This document shows positions 52,864 to 62,509 of a stretch of 64,000 nucleotides of DNA, piece by piece (position 1 is the first letter of the stretch; the number at the start of each line of letters is the position of its first letter). The position numbers and the translations under genes were made by a program. The notes under the pieces are model-generated. The model was not told where the DNA came from and ran no database searches. It worked only from the letters and a program-made list of their open reading frames with translations. Source of the DNA: Alcaligenes faecalis (GTDB taxonomy: Bacteria; Pseudomonadota; Gammaproteobacteria; Burkholderiales; Burkholderiaceae_B); contig NZ_CP031747.1 of NCBI RefSeq assembly GCF_005311025.1, forward strand, positions 806,001-870,000, in the 5' to 3' direction.

Positions 52864-55042
52864 TAGCGGGCTCCTGCTTTTTCTTTGCGCCTTGAGCCAG
52901 CTTGTCCAGCACGACTTGTTTCTTGTCATCCATCACGATCTTGCCGTTGCTAACCACCAGAATCCGGTCCACCAACTCCAGCATGCGCAGCTTGTGCGTG
53001 GCCATAACCAGAGTCTTGTCCTGTGCCCAGTGATGAAGGTGACGAATAAAGTGCCGCTCGCTGGCGTCATCCATGGCCGAAGTCGGCTCGTCCAGCAACA
53101 CCACATCCGGATTGGCCAGAATCAGGCGCGACAGGAGCAAAGCCTGACGTTGTCCGCCCGACAGGCCTTTCCCACCCTCGGTCAAGACATGATCAAGGCC
53201 GGTAGGCAAGCGTTGAATGAACTCGATGGCACCGGTCATGGTCAGAGCTTTCAGCATGTCCTGATCGCTGGCCAGCGGTGCACCCAGGGTGATGTTGTCG
53301 CGTATGGTTCCGTAGAACAACGACGCACTCTGACTGAGCAAGCCCATATCGCGCCGCAAATCTGCCGTATCGATATGCGCCAGACTGACGCCCTCTATCG
53401 TGGCGATGCCTTCAGACGGGATCAGCAGACCGGATAACACTTGCAGCAAGGTCGATTTACCCGCCCCGTTGCGCCCCAAAATGCCAATTTTTTCACCAGC
53501 ACGAATCTGCAGATCCTTAATGGACAAGACCGGAGCAGGATTGTCGGAGCGGTAGCTGACCTGGCAATCTTTGAACACATAGTTGCCACGAACATTGGCC
53601 ACATGAATGCGCCCTTCTTGCGCAGTGTCATCATCAGTGGGCAGGCTCATCAGCTTGTCGATCGCACCAATGGCAACCTTGGTTTGCTGCCAACGAGACA
53701 GAACACCTGTCAGCTTGGCCATCGGGGCCAACATGCGTGTCCCCAGAATGGAAGCGGCAATCACCGAACCGGTGCTCAGTTCGCCATCAATCACTTTGAA
53801 CGCGCCAAACAACACGATCAAAGCAAACACCGAACCTTGCACCGTACTGCTCCAACTGCTCAGCCAACTATTCAAAGAGCGCAGCTTCAAAGCCACATCT
53901 GCACTGGCAGCGTTGAAGTTATTCCACTGATTCTGAAAGCGCAGCTCCGACTGGGTGGTTTTGATGTCCTCGTAGCCTTGCACCGCTTCAACCAAAATGG
54001 CATTGCGTAAACTCGCTTCGCGAGCAGACTGGCTGGCGTACTGACGCAAACGCGGCTGAGCCAACAAGCTGGGCGTAATCATCAGCACCACGGCAATCAA
54101 AGGCACCAACACCAGGTTGCCCGCCAGATACCAGAACACGACACAGAACAACACAAAGAACGGAATATCCACCAAGGAGGTAACGGTGGCGGAAGTCAAC
54201 ATTTCGCGGATGCTGTCCAACTCTCGAACCTGGGCAATCAGACTGCCAGTGGACTGCGGCCTGTCGCTATTGCGAATGCGTAACACACGACCATAGACCC
54301 GATCAGATATTCGTAAATCGGCCCGCTTTCCCAGCATGTTAATAACCTTGCTGCGGGCAATTCTGAATATGAAAGCGAACACCAGCGCAACCATCACCCC
54401 GCTAAACAGCACATACAAGGTCGGATAGGACTCGGCCGGAATCACTCGGTCATAGACCTGTCGGGTAAACAGAATGCCGGACAACCCCAACACATTGATC
54501 AAAAAAGACGCCACAAATAAATGGGAGTACGGGCGCCAGTCACTAAAAACAATTTGCTTGAGCCAATGCTTCTCAGAAGGTTTGACATAGTCATCGACGC
54601 GGGCATCAGCCACAGCATGAATGGGCCGCATCACAAACGCCGCCCGTACATTGCTCAACAGATCCGCAACCGCCACTTCGCTAAGCAGACCTTCATCGCC
54701 GCTATAACGGATACCCAGCAAACCGCCTTCATTGATCTGTTCCACCACCCCAACCTGGCCGCTTTCCAGTTGCACCAGCAAGGGTAGGCGCCAAATATTC
54801 AGATCGCTTTCACTTAAGGTGACGGGTTTGACGTACAAGCCTGCTTCTTTCGCAAGGCGGCGCAGCACATAGGCAATGTCTCGCGTCTTCAACCAGTTGG
54901 CTGTCAGCTCCAGATTCTGGGGCGAGACATCCAGGCGGTAGTGCCTGGCAATAGACAGAACAGCGTCAATCCAGGGTTTATACAAATCCTGGGGCCTGGC
55001 CTGCGAGGCGGCGGCAACAGATACGGCTTCCTGCAATGGCAT
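52853..55042 (-). CDS. Type I secretion ABC transporter (LapB-like)
   Basis: The 729-residue protein has an N-terminal C39-like domain (about residues 20-145) lacking the catalytic cysteine, five to six transmembrane helices, and a C-terminal ATPase with Walker A GRNGAGKST, signature LSGGQRQALLLSRL and Walker B DVVLLDEPTSAMD. The dead peptidase domain marks transporters of large RTX or adhesin substrates such as LapA/BapA. The start at 55042 has AAGGAT 7 bases upstream. The obvious substrate is the adjacent repeat adhesin. Confidence 0.92.
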   Translation of the reverse strand: MPLQEAVSVAAASQARPQDLYKPWIDAVLSIARHYRLDVSPQNLELTANWLKTRDIAYVLRRLAKEAGLYVKPVTLSESDLNIWRLPLLVQLESGQVGVVEQINEGGLLGIRYSGDEGLLSEVAVADLLSNVRAAFVMRPIHAVADARVDDYVKPSEKHWLKQIVFSDWRPYSHLFVASFLINVLGLSGILFTRQVYDRVIPAESYPTLYVLFSGVMVALVFAFIFRIARSKVINMLGKRADLRISDRVYGRVLRIRNSDRPQSTGSLIAQVRELDSIREMLTSATVTSLVDIPFFVLFCVVFWYLAGNLVLVPLIAVVLMITPSLLAQPRLRQYASQSAREASLRNAILVEAVQGYEDIKTTQSELRFQNQWNNFNAASADVALKLRSLNSWLSSWSSTVQGSVFALIVLFGAFKVIDGELSTGSVIAASILGTRMLAPMAKLTGVLSRWQQTKVAIGAIDKLMSLPTDDDTAQEGRIHVANVRGNYVFKDCQVSYRSDNPAPVLSIKDLQIRAGEKIGILGRNGAGKSTLLQVLSGLLIPSEGIATIEGVSLAHIDTADLRRDMGLLSQSASLFYGTIRDNITLGAPLASDQDMLKALTMTGAIEFIQRLPTGLDHVLTEGGKGLSGGQRQALLLSRLILANPDVVLLDEPTSAMDDASERHFIRHLHHWAQDKTLVMATHKLRMLELVDRILVVSNGKIVMDDKKQVVLDKLAQGAKKKQEPANDN

Positions 55043-55151
55043 GCATTCATCCTTGTGAAATACAACGGTCAAACGTCTTGTCATTAACCTGCGTACAGGG
55101 CAGTGAGAAAAGGTTTGCGCATCATCCGCCGCCGCAAAGGCAGCACAGACA

Positions 55152-55180
55152 GAAAAGCACTGGGCTTTACAGCCCAGTGC
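55152..55180 (-). terminator. Hairpin between adhesin and ABC transporter genes
   Basis: GCACTGGGC and GCCCAGTGC form a perfect 9-base stem with a 6-base loop (55157-55180), followed on the minus strand by TTTTCT. Lying 13 bases after the adhesin stop, it probably lowers transporter expression relative to the highly needed adhesin rather than ending the operon completely. Confidence 0.65.
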
Positions 55181-55193
55181 TCCCGGTGATGAA

Positions 55194-58100
55194 TTAGCCT
55201 ACAAGGCTGTGCTCATCCAGCTCGTCAATGACGGGATCAACATCGACTTCCGGTACCAGCAATTCTTCTTCGCTGATGCCTTCAAACGAGGTTGGCTCGC
55301 CAGCGGCTTGGCCAGACTGCTCCTGTTCATCCTCCAATGCGCCCAGATCAACATCGGTGTCCTCTGTACCTTGAAGCTCAATGCTCTCTTCAAGAACCGC
55401 AGGCTCTTCTGTTGTCTCTGGCGCATGGTCCTCAACGTCATCCAAGGACAAGATGGATTCATCTGCACCCATCTCGTCAAAGTCAGCGCTGAAGGCGGAC
55501 GCTTCAGGAACATAAGGACCTTCACCGTGCTCAACGCCCACCGTCAGGGTGGCGTCAGCCGTAGTGCCGTTTGGATGCTCCAGACGGTACTCAAAGACGT
55601 CCTCATTGCCAGTCTCTTCCAGACCAGATTTAGGCTGGTAGGAGTAGCTGCCGTCGGTATTGATCGTCAGCGTGCCATGCAGACCTTCCACCGTCGTTCC
55701 ATTGCTGACCTCCACAAAGTCGCCGTTGGCGTCCTTGATCAGGAACTTGGTGTAGGTCGAGGCCAGATGATCGTCGGTCAGGACATTGCCCGTAGCGTTA
55801 TGAGTGCCATTGCTGACGTACTCATCCAGGTAGGTCGTCGTACCGCTGTAATCCAGCGTCAACGTACCCGATCCACCTGCGCCACTGCGCTCGTACTCCG
55901 CCTTGACGGTATAAGTACCTTCCGGCAAGGACGACAGGTCGAACGACACCTTCGGACTGCCCAGCAACGGACTTTGCGTTTCGGTATGGACAACCGAGCC
56001 ATCAGGTCCATAGACCGTCAGCTTGATCGAACCACGATCCGATGCTTCTGCCGTTACCTTGACAGAGAACGTACGGTTGGCACCGACCACAAAGGTATCC
56101 TGCGCATCCGCCTTGGTTGTCGCAAACGGATTGAGCGTTGAGCTGATACCGGCTTGCTTACTACCTGTAGGACCAGCTTCGGTCTTGTAGGTGCTGTCGA
56201 TGGAAGCCGTACCCTGATCATCGTTAGCAACCAGGTCCACTTCAGCTGGCTGAGATGGATCTTCGGGCCAGATCAGACCTTGGCCGTCACTATCGATACG
56301 AACATGGATCGTGGCGGTGCTGACAGAACCGTCTGCGGCCTTGATCGTGTACTCGAAGGTTTCCACCTGGCCAATCCCCGAACCATCAGTGTTATTTGGC
56401 GTGTAAGTAAACTCGCCATCTGCACCAATAGTCAGTGTGCCGTACTCACCTTCAAACGTCGTTGTACCGTTAGCACCAACCTGCTCCCCATTGATATGGG
56501 TCACTTTGGCGCCTTCGCCAGCAGCGTCGTTATCGAGCACATTGCCGCTTACCGGGGTGGCCGTGTAAGAGCCAGCCTCAGTGTGGTCGTAGAACGTTGT
56601 CGAGCCTTCCACCGTGGTGGTAGTCAAAATACTCAGACCACGCACAGCTGCAATCACCTGGTACTCGCCGGGAGGCAAGTCATTGATGGTGAACTTGGCC
56701 TTGCCACCGAAGATACCAATGATGTCGATCAAGCCACCGGAGCCCGATTCCTCAAGCACCTTCCAGTTGCCATTCTCGTCCTTGACGCGCAGCTGCACCT
56801 TGACGTTATCGAGCACGCTAATCGCAGAACCCGAAGAAACGCTGATTTCGCTGGTCGCTGTCTCGCCCTCGCCTACCTTGAAGTTAAAGCGCGGAGCACC
56901 ATCAAAGAAGGCATCCCACAAACCACCAATGTCGATAATCGACAGACGACTGTCGGACTGAACTTTAGTGTCCAGTTCGGTAGGTTCGATATCCAGCTTG
57001 GCCGTGAAGTAGTCGTCGGAGACGTCTGCATCAGCGTCTGCGTCAGCATCGGCATCGGCATCTGCATCAGCGTCGGCATCCGCATCGGCATCCGCGTCAG
57101 CATCGGCATCAGCGTCTGCATCGGCGTCAGCATCAGCATCGGCATCCGCATCCGCATCCGCGTCGGCGTCTGCATCCGCGTCGGCATCGGCGTCAGCATC
57201 GGCATCTGCATCAGCATCTGCATCAGCATCGGCATCTGCATCAGCATCGGCGTCGGCATCTGCATCGGCATCAGCATCGGCGTCTGCGTCAGCGTCGGCA
57301 TCAGCATCCGCATCAGCGTCAGCGTCTGCATCGGCGTCTGCGTCAGCATCGGCGTCGGCATCTGCATCGGCATCTGCATCGGCATCGGCATCGGCATCAG
57401 CGTCTGCGTCAGCATCGGCATCAGCATCGGCATCCGCGTCTGCATCAGCATCGGCGTCTGCGTCAGCGTCAGCGTCGGCATCAGCATCCGCATCAGCATC
57501 AGCATCAGCGTCAGCGTCTGCATCGGCGTCAGCGTCTGCATCGGCGTCTGCGTCAGCATCGGCGTCTGCGTCAGCATCGGCATCCGCGTCTGCATCAGCA
57601 TCAGCGTCGGCGTCGGCGTCGGCGTCGGCATCTGCGTCAGCGTCAGCGTCAGCGTCAGCATCGGCATCAGCGTCTGCGTCAGCATCAGCGTCTGCATCGG
57701 CGTCAGCATCGGCGTCAGCATCGGCATCCGCGTCTGCATCAGCATCGGCGTCAGCATCGGCATCGGCATCGGCGTCTGCGTCTGCGTCTGCGTCAGCATC
57801 AGCGTCTGCATCGGCATCTGCATCTGCATCTGCATCAGCGTCTGCGTCAGCATCAGCATCGGCATCACCATCGCCATCATCAGGATCGACGGGTCCCTTA
57901 CCGCCCGAGCCGCCGGAGGAATGGCTAGATGCCATTGCAACACCCGTCAAGCCAGCCAGCAGCAAGCCCAGGACCCACGGTGGCGGGGTGCTGGTGCCAG
58001 CGGCAGCAGCACACACAGTTTCGGAAACAACAGGAGCCGTGTTTGCAAATACGGCGTCCTGGGCGGAGATTTCTACCAGCTCTCCGCTGCTGTTGAGCCA

Positions 58101-58361
58101 CCACAGTTGGCAGGCTGAATCTTCCAGAACCAGCTCGCTATGTTCGCCGTCTGGGTTTTCGTTAAAAAAGCCTTGCAAGGTGACCTGTTGACCATTGGCC
58201 ATCACCAGGACAAGGTTATTTCCTTGGCGGGTAATACTGACAATATCGCCAGGACTCGCGTTCAATTTGACGAGATGAGGGGTGGCCAGCACTTGATCCG
58301 CTAATTGCGTCTCCAGTACTGGCTTTCCCGCTCCCGATCGTTCTGCTAGGATCATTTTCAT
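55194..58361 (-). CDS. BapA/LapA-type adhesin with long Asp-Ala repeat
   Basis: The 1055-residue protein has a BapA-prefix-like N-terminus (about residues 1-130, with [11 protein letters not shown] and VTLQGFF) and a hydrophobic Gly/Ala segment ([16 protein letters not shown]). An uninterrupted (Asp-Ala) repeat covers residues 166-446. Then come beta-sandwich/cadherin-like domains ([55 protein letters not shown]) and an acidic C-terminal tail. No RTX nonapeptides are visible, which is unusual for a type I substrate. The gene is flanked by tolC and the ABC/HlyD genes, so secretion by that system is very likely. A surface or biofilm role is inferred. Confidence 0.87.
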   Translation of the reverse strand: MKMILAERSGAGKPVLETQLADQVLATPHLVKLNASPGDIVSITRQGNNLVLVMANGQQVTLQGFFNENPDGEHSELVLEDSACQLWWLNSSGELVEISAQDAVFANTAPVVSETVCAAAAGTSTPPPWVLGLLLAGLTGVAMASSHSSGGSGGKGPVDPDDGDGDADADADADADADADADADADADADADADADADADADADADADADADADADADADADADADADADADADADADADADADADADADADADADADADADADADADADADADADADADADADADADADADADADADADADADADADADADADADADADADADADADADADADADADADADADADADADADADADADADADADADADADADADADADADADADADADADADADADADADADADADADADADADADADADADADADADADADADADADADADADADVSDDYFTAKLDIEPTELDTKVQSDSRLSIIDIGGLWDAFFDGAPRFNFKVGEGETATSEISVSSGSAISVLDNVKVQLRVKDENGNWKVLEESGSGGLIDIIGIFGGKAKFTINDLPPGEYQVIAAVRGLSILTTTTVEGSTTFYDHTEAGSYTATPVSGNVLDNDAAGEGAKVTHINGEQVGANGTTTFEGEYGTLTIGADGEFTYTPNNTDGSGIGQVETFEYTIKAADGSVSTATIHVRIDSDGQGLIWPEDPSQPAEVDLVANDDQGTASIDSTYKTEAGPTGSKQAGISSTLNPFATTKADAQDTFVVGANRTFSVKVTAEASDRGSIKLTVYGPDGSVVHTETQSPLLGSPKVSFDLSSLPEGTYTVKAEYERSGAGGSGTLTLDYSGTTTYLDEYVSNGTHNATGNVLTDDHLASTYTKFLIKDANGDFVEVSNGTTVEGLHGTLTINTDGSYSYQPKSGLEETGNEDVFEYRLEHPNGTTADATLTVGVEHGEGPYVPEASAFSADFDEMGADESILSLDDVEDHAPETTEEPAVLEESIELQGTEDTDVDLGALEDEQEQSGQAAGEPTSFEGISEEELLVPEVDVDPVIDELDEHSLVG
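57024..57866 (-). repeat. Asp-Ala coding repeat, 843 bp
   Basis: This in-frame run encodes about 140 consecutive Asp-Ala pairs with no interruption. The DNA period is six bases, but both Asp codons and all four Ala codons are used in a shuffled order, so the DNA is much more varied than the protein. That argues for selection on the peptide, or for old expansion followed by synonymous drift. Confidence 0.97.
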
Positions 58362-58416
58362 GAATAGCCCAACCTTTTAATAATAAAAATGGCCACAAGG
58401 CCCCTCTTCACAACGG

Positions 58417-59757
58417 TTAATTCAAGGCAGGCACATTGAATCCAGCGCTCAACAACCCCTGGGAGTAAGCGCATTCAATCTGCGAAGCTTTCAAATCCAA
58501 CTCACTGTTCAACACCTCGACACGGGCTTGGTGGTATTCCTGTTCGGCATTCAATAAGTCGACCAGTGAACGCGTTCCTAAATCCAAATACTGTTTTCTG
58601 TACAAATCTTTCGTGCCGCTAATGTTCACGACACGATTGGCCAGCAGCGCCTTGCGACGCTCCAGCCCTTGATAACGATTGACTTGATCGGCCAGGCGCT
58701 GCTCCACCTGCAGGCGGACTTGAGACTTTTCAGCGCTGGCAGCGCGCAAGGCGCCCGAGGCTGCGCGTTTACGCGCCGACAAGCCTCCCCCTTGATAAAA
58801 GGGCATGGAGAAATTCAGGCGTATGCCGGTCTCGACACGACTGCCATAGAGCGGGGTCGCGTTCAAAGCGCGGGAGGCATTGGCTTGTAAAGAGAGGGTT
58901 GGCCATTCTTCAGAACTGGCCAGATCGACATCAGCCACCGCTTCTTCGGCAGCCATATCCACCATCACCACTTCTGGAACACGCGCCCAGTTAATGCGGG
59001 AGATCGTGCAGCTTTGATTGAGCTCGAGAGGGAACTGCGCCAAGGACACGGCGCTAACGTCAGGAAGTTGTGCAAGTAGTGCAATTTCCTGCAACCATTT
59101 GCGATATTCTGCATCGACGTTCAATACCAGCGCCTGGACCGAATCCAGGCGGGAGCGCGCTTGTAAAACGTCGGACAGGTTGCTGGCACCTTTCTCGTGG
59201 CGCTGCTCGACCAAGCGGGTTAGCTGCTCTACTTCCTGGACGTGCGCTTGGGCCAGATCCAGAAAACCCTGATAACGCACCGCTTCCAGTACCGCGTTGG
59301 ACGCTTCGCGAACCAATTGCTCGACAACCAAATCCGTTCTGGCTTGGGCTTTCAGTTCCCCGAACTCGGCTTTTTTGACTGAATTGGCGGTTTTGCCGAA
59401 GTCGTAAAGTAGCTGTTGTACGTTCAAGTCCAGGCTTTGCAGGGCCTTTTCGTCATAGCGACCGGAACGGTACTTTTCATAGCTACTTGAAACACCTCCG
59501 CTAACTTGCGGGTAGTAATGAGCCTTGGCAACATCAATCATCTCGCGTGCGCTTGCTTCGTAACCCATGGCACTTTCCCGCCCGGGGTGACGCGCAAGGA
59601 CGCGGTCGACAACGTACTGAATACTCAAGGGTGCGTCATGATCGGCTTGTTCCAGAACTGAATTTTCCTGAAGCCGTTCAAGCATCGTTTGTGCCTTGCT
59701 CGATGTGGCAAGAACAGCCATAGCCAACACGATCCCCACTGTTTTTGTTCTAGTCAT
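58417..59757 (-). CDS. TolC-family outer-membrane channel protein
   Basis: The 446-residue protein has a signal peptide (TVGIVLAMAVLATSSKAQ) and two repeats of the TolC helix-strand pattern, including YPQVSGGVSSSYEKYRSG, LNVQQLLYDFGKT, LNFSMPFYQGGGLSARKRAA and YLDLGTRSLVDLLNAEQEYHQARVEVLNSELDLKASQ. It is the first gene of the secretion operon, 55 bases before the adhesin gene. The ATG at 59757 is preferred to one 15 bases upstream. Confidence 0.92.
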   Translation of the reverse strand: MTRTKTVGIVLAMAVLATSSKAQTMLERLQENSVLEQADHDAPLSIQYVVDRVLARHPGRESAMGYEASAREMIDVAKAHYYPQVSGGVSSSYEKYRSGRYDEKALQSLDLNVQQLLYDFGKTANSVKKAEFGELKAQARTDLVVEQLVREASNAVLEAVRYQGFLDLAQAHVQEVEQLTRLVEQRHEKGASNLSDVLQARSRLDSVQALVLNVDAEYRKWLQEIALLAQLPDVSAVSLAQFPLELNQSCTISRINWARVPEVVMVDMAAEEAVADVDLASSEEWPTLSLQANASRALNATPLYGSRVETGIRLNFSMPFYQGGGLSARKRAASGALRAASAEKSQVRLQVEQRLADQVNRYQGLERRKALLANRVVNISGTKDLYRKQYLDLGTRSLVDLLNAEQEYHQARVEVLNSELDLKASQIECAYSQGLLSAGFNVPALN

Positions 59758-60063
59758 AAGGCACCCAAGCAAGTGACTTTTTGTATCCTCAACAGAGGGA
59801 CAAAAAGCCGCACATTCAACACAAACGCACTCTCAAGAGGTAGAATCACCGAACGCAGGGCGCAAAAAAGCCACCTGCCTATCCAAAAAGCAAGCAATGC
59901 AAAACTGTCATTTACCTGGATTGCGCGCTACCTCCGACACGCCTCACACAAAGAAGCAGACGCAGCACAACACGTTCTTATCGAGAGAATCGATTTTGTG
60001 ACAAAAGAATAAGCTATCGCATGAAATTAGCGTTTTTGTGTAAAAAAGCGTATTTCCGGTTAG

Positions 60064-60150
60064 TTTTCTGTTCAGGAAGAATATTACGACAAGATCTTGT
60101 CGCTATCAAGCGATTACTTGGCGCAATTGAAAATAATTGACAAGAACATG
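60064..60150 (+). promoter_or_regulatory. Leader region of first HTH regulator, with 16-base palindrome
   Basis: The region 59773-60232 has no gene; it separates the tolC promoter side from the HTH gene. It contains CGACAAGATCTTGTCG (60087-60102), a perfect palindrome. It also has TTTTCTGTTCA (60064) and ACAAGAACATG (60140), which recur with nearly the same spacing before the paralogue at 61.9-62.0 kb. This is probably an autoregulatory control region shared with the secretion operon. Confidence 0.55.
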
Positions 60151-60232
60151 AAGAAAAAGACGCAGGATTGTAAATTAAAACCGTTGGGGCCCCTTACCAC
60201 CACAACTTTTGGGCAGACCAGACCACAAGCAT

Positions 60233-60664
60233 ATGGAAAATGAATTTAAAGACTTCTCGGACCGGATAAATCTAGCCATCGCCCGTGCAGGCGGAGCCAA
60301 GAACTTGGCGGACAAAATGGGAATGTCCACTTCGGTGCTGCGAAGCTGGCGCTCAGGGAACTCCGACCCATCCCGTTCCAGCCTAGTTAAAATGGCCCAA
60401 GCCACCAACCTGTCTGTCAGTTGGCTGGCCTCGGGAGAAGGTAACCCCTCACCTTCCGAACCCTCTTCAACCTTGGTTGATCTGGATATCCTGGAAGAAA
60501 TCATTGCCAAGACTCAACAATTATTCCAAGGTCAAAGCGTGAATCTGAAGCCGGAGGCCGAGGCACGTATCATCCGCCTGGTCTATGAGTTCTACTTACG
60601 CCAAGGGCAGCAAATGGACGAAGCCAGTTTGAACAATCTGATTGAACTGGCTTCGTTTCGATAA
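60233..60664 (+). CDS. Small XRE/CI-like HTH regulator (copy 1)
   Basis: The 143-residue protein has an N-terminal helix-turn-helix (about residues 10-65, NLADKMGMSTSVLRSWRSGNSDPSRSSLVKMAQATN) like the DNA-binding end of phage CI-type regulators. A short linker and a helical C-terminal part (about 85-143, ARIIRLVYEFYLRQGQQMDEASLNNLIEL) follow. No peptidase domain is present. A paralogue lies 1.8 kb away. The ATG at 60233 is preferred to TTG 24 bases upstream. It probably acts with the nearby orphan regulator on the secretion locus; this is inference. Confidence 0.8.
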   Translation: MENEFKDFSDRINLAIARAGGAKNLADKMGMSTSVLRSWRSGNSDPSRSSLVKMAQATNLSVSWLASGEGNPSPSEPSSTLVDLDILEEIIAKTQQLFQGQSVNLKPEAEARIIRLVYEFYLRQGQQMDEASLNNLIELASFR

Positions 60665-60835
60665 AAGCCACTCGCAATAGTCAAATCAGGAAAGGGCGCT
60701 GTATCTAATGTGACCTCGCTTAAATGCAAAAGTCATAGGCAGCCCCTTTCCCTGGCGATAACTCAACCTGTTATTAATCCCAGCCCTATTGAAAACAATA
60801 AGGACCAGTTAACGAATCACAAACCCAAGCGTGGA

Positions 60836-61585
60836 CTAATGAGCTGAGAACACATAGCCCACGCCCCACACAGAACGAATCGGCAAACGCTCGCCGTGCT
60901 GTGCGACCTTACGTTTCAAACGGCTAATTACCACATCTATGTAGCGACTAGGTGGTTGATCCCCTTCCTTGTCACTAAACAGCTTTTCGCGGGCTACGGG
61001 TTCAGGACTCTCGGCCAGCAACACACGCAATACTCGTCGCTCCGCCCCTGTCAGCGTGATGGCATGTCGCTGCGGCGTCATCAAGCGCCAACCGTCCTCC
61101 AGCAAATCCCAGCCAAACAAGGGCTCCCGAGTTTCACCATTCAGGCGGATTTCCGTAGGGGCAGTTGGGAAAGCTTTGTCCTTTCCATCCGCATATTTAG
61201 CTCGCAAGGCCAGCTCCCGTCTGCGCAGAGCTTGGATACTAGCCAGCACTTCCATACTGTGAGTTCGTTCGTCAAAACAGATATCGGCACCAGCCAGCAA
61301 TAGCAAGCTGCCATGTTCGGGGGTTAGTGTTCCTTCAAAACGCAAAACCACCAGACCCATTGCCGCAGACTGAGCCCGCAAGCGACCTACATCACCCAAC
61401 AGATCCTCATTCGGGGAATGCATCATGATCAGCTCGCCCGCCTCGGCCTGTTCGTCCTGCGTAAATGACACCGCGCTGTGTGCTTGAAGCACTTGCACCG
61501 GTATACCCCACAGGGCCAAATCATCGATCAGCTTTTGTATCAGATCGCCGTTATCAAACAACAGCACGATTCTCTCTGTTCTCAA
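60836..61585 (-). CDS. Orphan OmpR-family regulator without phospho-acceptor Asp
   Basis: The product (about 249 residues) has an N-terminal receiver-like domain (about 1-115) and a C-terminal winged helix (about 155-249, TLTGAERRVLRVLLAESPEPVAREKLF and YIDVVISRLKRKV). Where a true receiver has the acceptor Asp after the third strand (typically DLxLP), this one reads GELIMMHSPNED, with His in that place. No histidine kinase is nearby, so it is probably phosphorylation-independent. Start codons are TTG at 61594 or 61585; GGGAGG is only 1 base from the first but 10 from the second, so 61585 is used. Confidence 0.78.
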   Translation of the reverse strand: MRTERIVLLFDNGDLIQKLIDDLALWGIPVQVLQAHSAVSFTQDEQAEAGELIMMHSPNEDLLGDVGRLRAQSAAMGLVVLRFEGTLTPEHGSLLLLAGADICFDERTHSMEVLASIQALRRRELALRAKYADGKDKAFPTAPTEIRLNGETREPLFGWDLLEDGWRLMTPQRHAITLTGAERRVLRVLLAESPEPVAREKLFSDKEGDQPPSRYIDVVISRLKRKVAQHGERLPIRSVWGVGYVFSAH

Positions 61586-61912
61586 CAGTACCAAGCCTCC
61601 CTCTCCCCAAAACCGTGGCTATCATTGCCTTGTAGGCCTGCACGCGTTCAAGCGGCTTTGCCTGGCGCTCACTATCGTCTTTATTGTGTTTCTTACTCAC
61701 CCAAGACCTGGTGCGCCTACAGCCGATCTGTTAGCAAGGCCACTCTGTCTTTCTGCTCCTGGGTCCTTCCAGGGCCCGATGGGCATCCTTCCTGTGATGC
61801 CGTCCATCCAGCATAAACACAAAATCTTGCATAAACAGTCAAGTTCTTAAAACAAAAGTAAGAAAACCACATCATTTACATTTTTTATGCAAATTCTTGT
61901 GTAGTTAACTTG

Positions 61913-61999
61913 GTTTTCTGTTCAAATTGAATAATAAGACAAGTATATAGCACCATCAAGCACAATCTTGACCAAATAACCAATAACGACAAGAACATG
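61913..61999 (+). promoter_or_regulatory. Duplicated leader region of second HTH regulator
   Basis: The gap 61586-62017 holds no gene. Its right part repeats elements of the first regulator's leader: GGTTTTCTGTTCA, GACAAG and ACGACAAGAACATG, with almost identical spacing (about 75 bases between the outer elements). The central perfect palindrome is lost here, leaving a half-site GACAAG. The left part is a T-rich promoter-like stretch for the minus-strand regulator. Confidence 0.5.
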
Positions 62000-62017
62000 C
62001 AATCCCTGGAGGTGGCA

Positions 62018-62509
62018 ATGTATTTCAAACACTCAGTAAAGCGATTAAGCCAAGCCGGTCAAAATGCCGTGGAGGAAGGTTTCCAACACTTCCCGGAGCG
62101 AATCAAGCTGGCGATCGAACAGGCCGGCGGACCACAAAAACTGGCTGAAAAAGTGGGTGTGTCCCTATTGATTCTGCAAGGCTGGCAATCAGGCAAAACC
62201 GAGCCCTCTCGTCTTGCTTTGATCAAGCTGGCCAAGGCCTCCAAGCTGCCTATTCAATGGTTAGCCTGCGGGGAAGAAAAGCTTGATAAACGGGTTCTTG
62301 CTCAATCAAAGCCCAGCATGGCTGACATGGACTCGTTGGAAGAAATCATCCTGAAGATCAGGCAGTTATTTGTGCAGCAAAAGCTCAGCCTGCGCTCTCG
62401 TGCCGAGGCTCAGGCGATTCGTCTGGTATACGAGTTCTATCTGCATCAAGGTCGTCAAATGGATGACGCCAGCCTGGACAGTTTGATTGAGCGTCTTGCC
62501 CCTCAGTAA
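62018..62509 (+). CDS. Small XRE/CI-like HTH regulator (copy 2)
   Basis: The 163-residue protein is a paralogue of the regulator at 60.2 kb. The HTH (about residues 33-80, QKLAEKVGVSLLILQGWQSGKTEPSRLALIKLAKASK) and the C-terminal helical segment (AQAIRLVYEFYLHQGRQMDDASLDSLIE) align closely with it. The ATG at 62018 has GGAGG 5 bases upstream; an ATG at 61997 is possible. Gene and leader were apparently duplicated together. Confidence 0.8.
   Translation: MYFKHSVKRLSQAGQNAVEEGFQHFPERIKLAIEQAGGPQKLAEKVGVSLLILQGWQSGKTEPSRLALIKLAKASKLPIQWLACGEEKLDKRVLAQSKPSMADMDSLEEIILKIRQLFVQQKLSLRSRAEAQAIRLVYEFYLHQGRQMDDASLDSLIERLAPQ

Noticed and set aside
57024-57866. Possible CRISPR or minisatellite array
   Set aside because: The units are six bases, in frame, encode Asp-Ala and have no spacers or cas genes nearby.
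56154-58118. Long plus-strand open frame rich in Ile, Val, Ser, Gly and Cys opposite the adhesin gene
   Set aside because: It is the antisense reading of the Asp-Ala repeat, where the absence of stops follows from the six-base period. It has no ribosome site or recognisable domain.
60064-62509. Prophage immunity region suggested by CI-like regulators
   Set aside because: No integrase, structural, lysis or replication genes and no attachment repeats are in the window. The regulators lie by a secretion operon.
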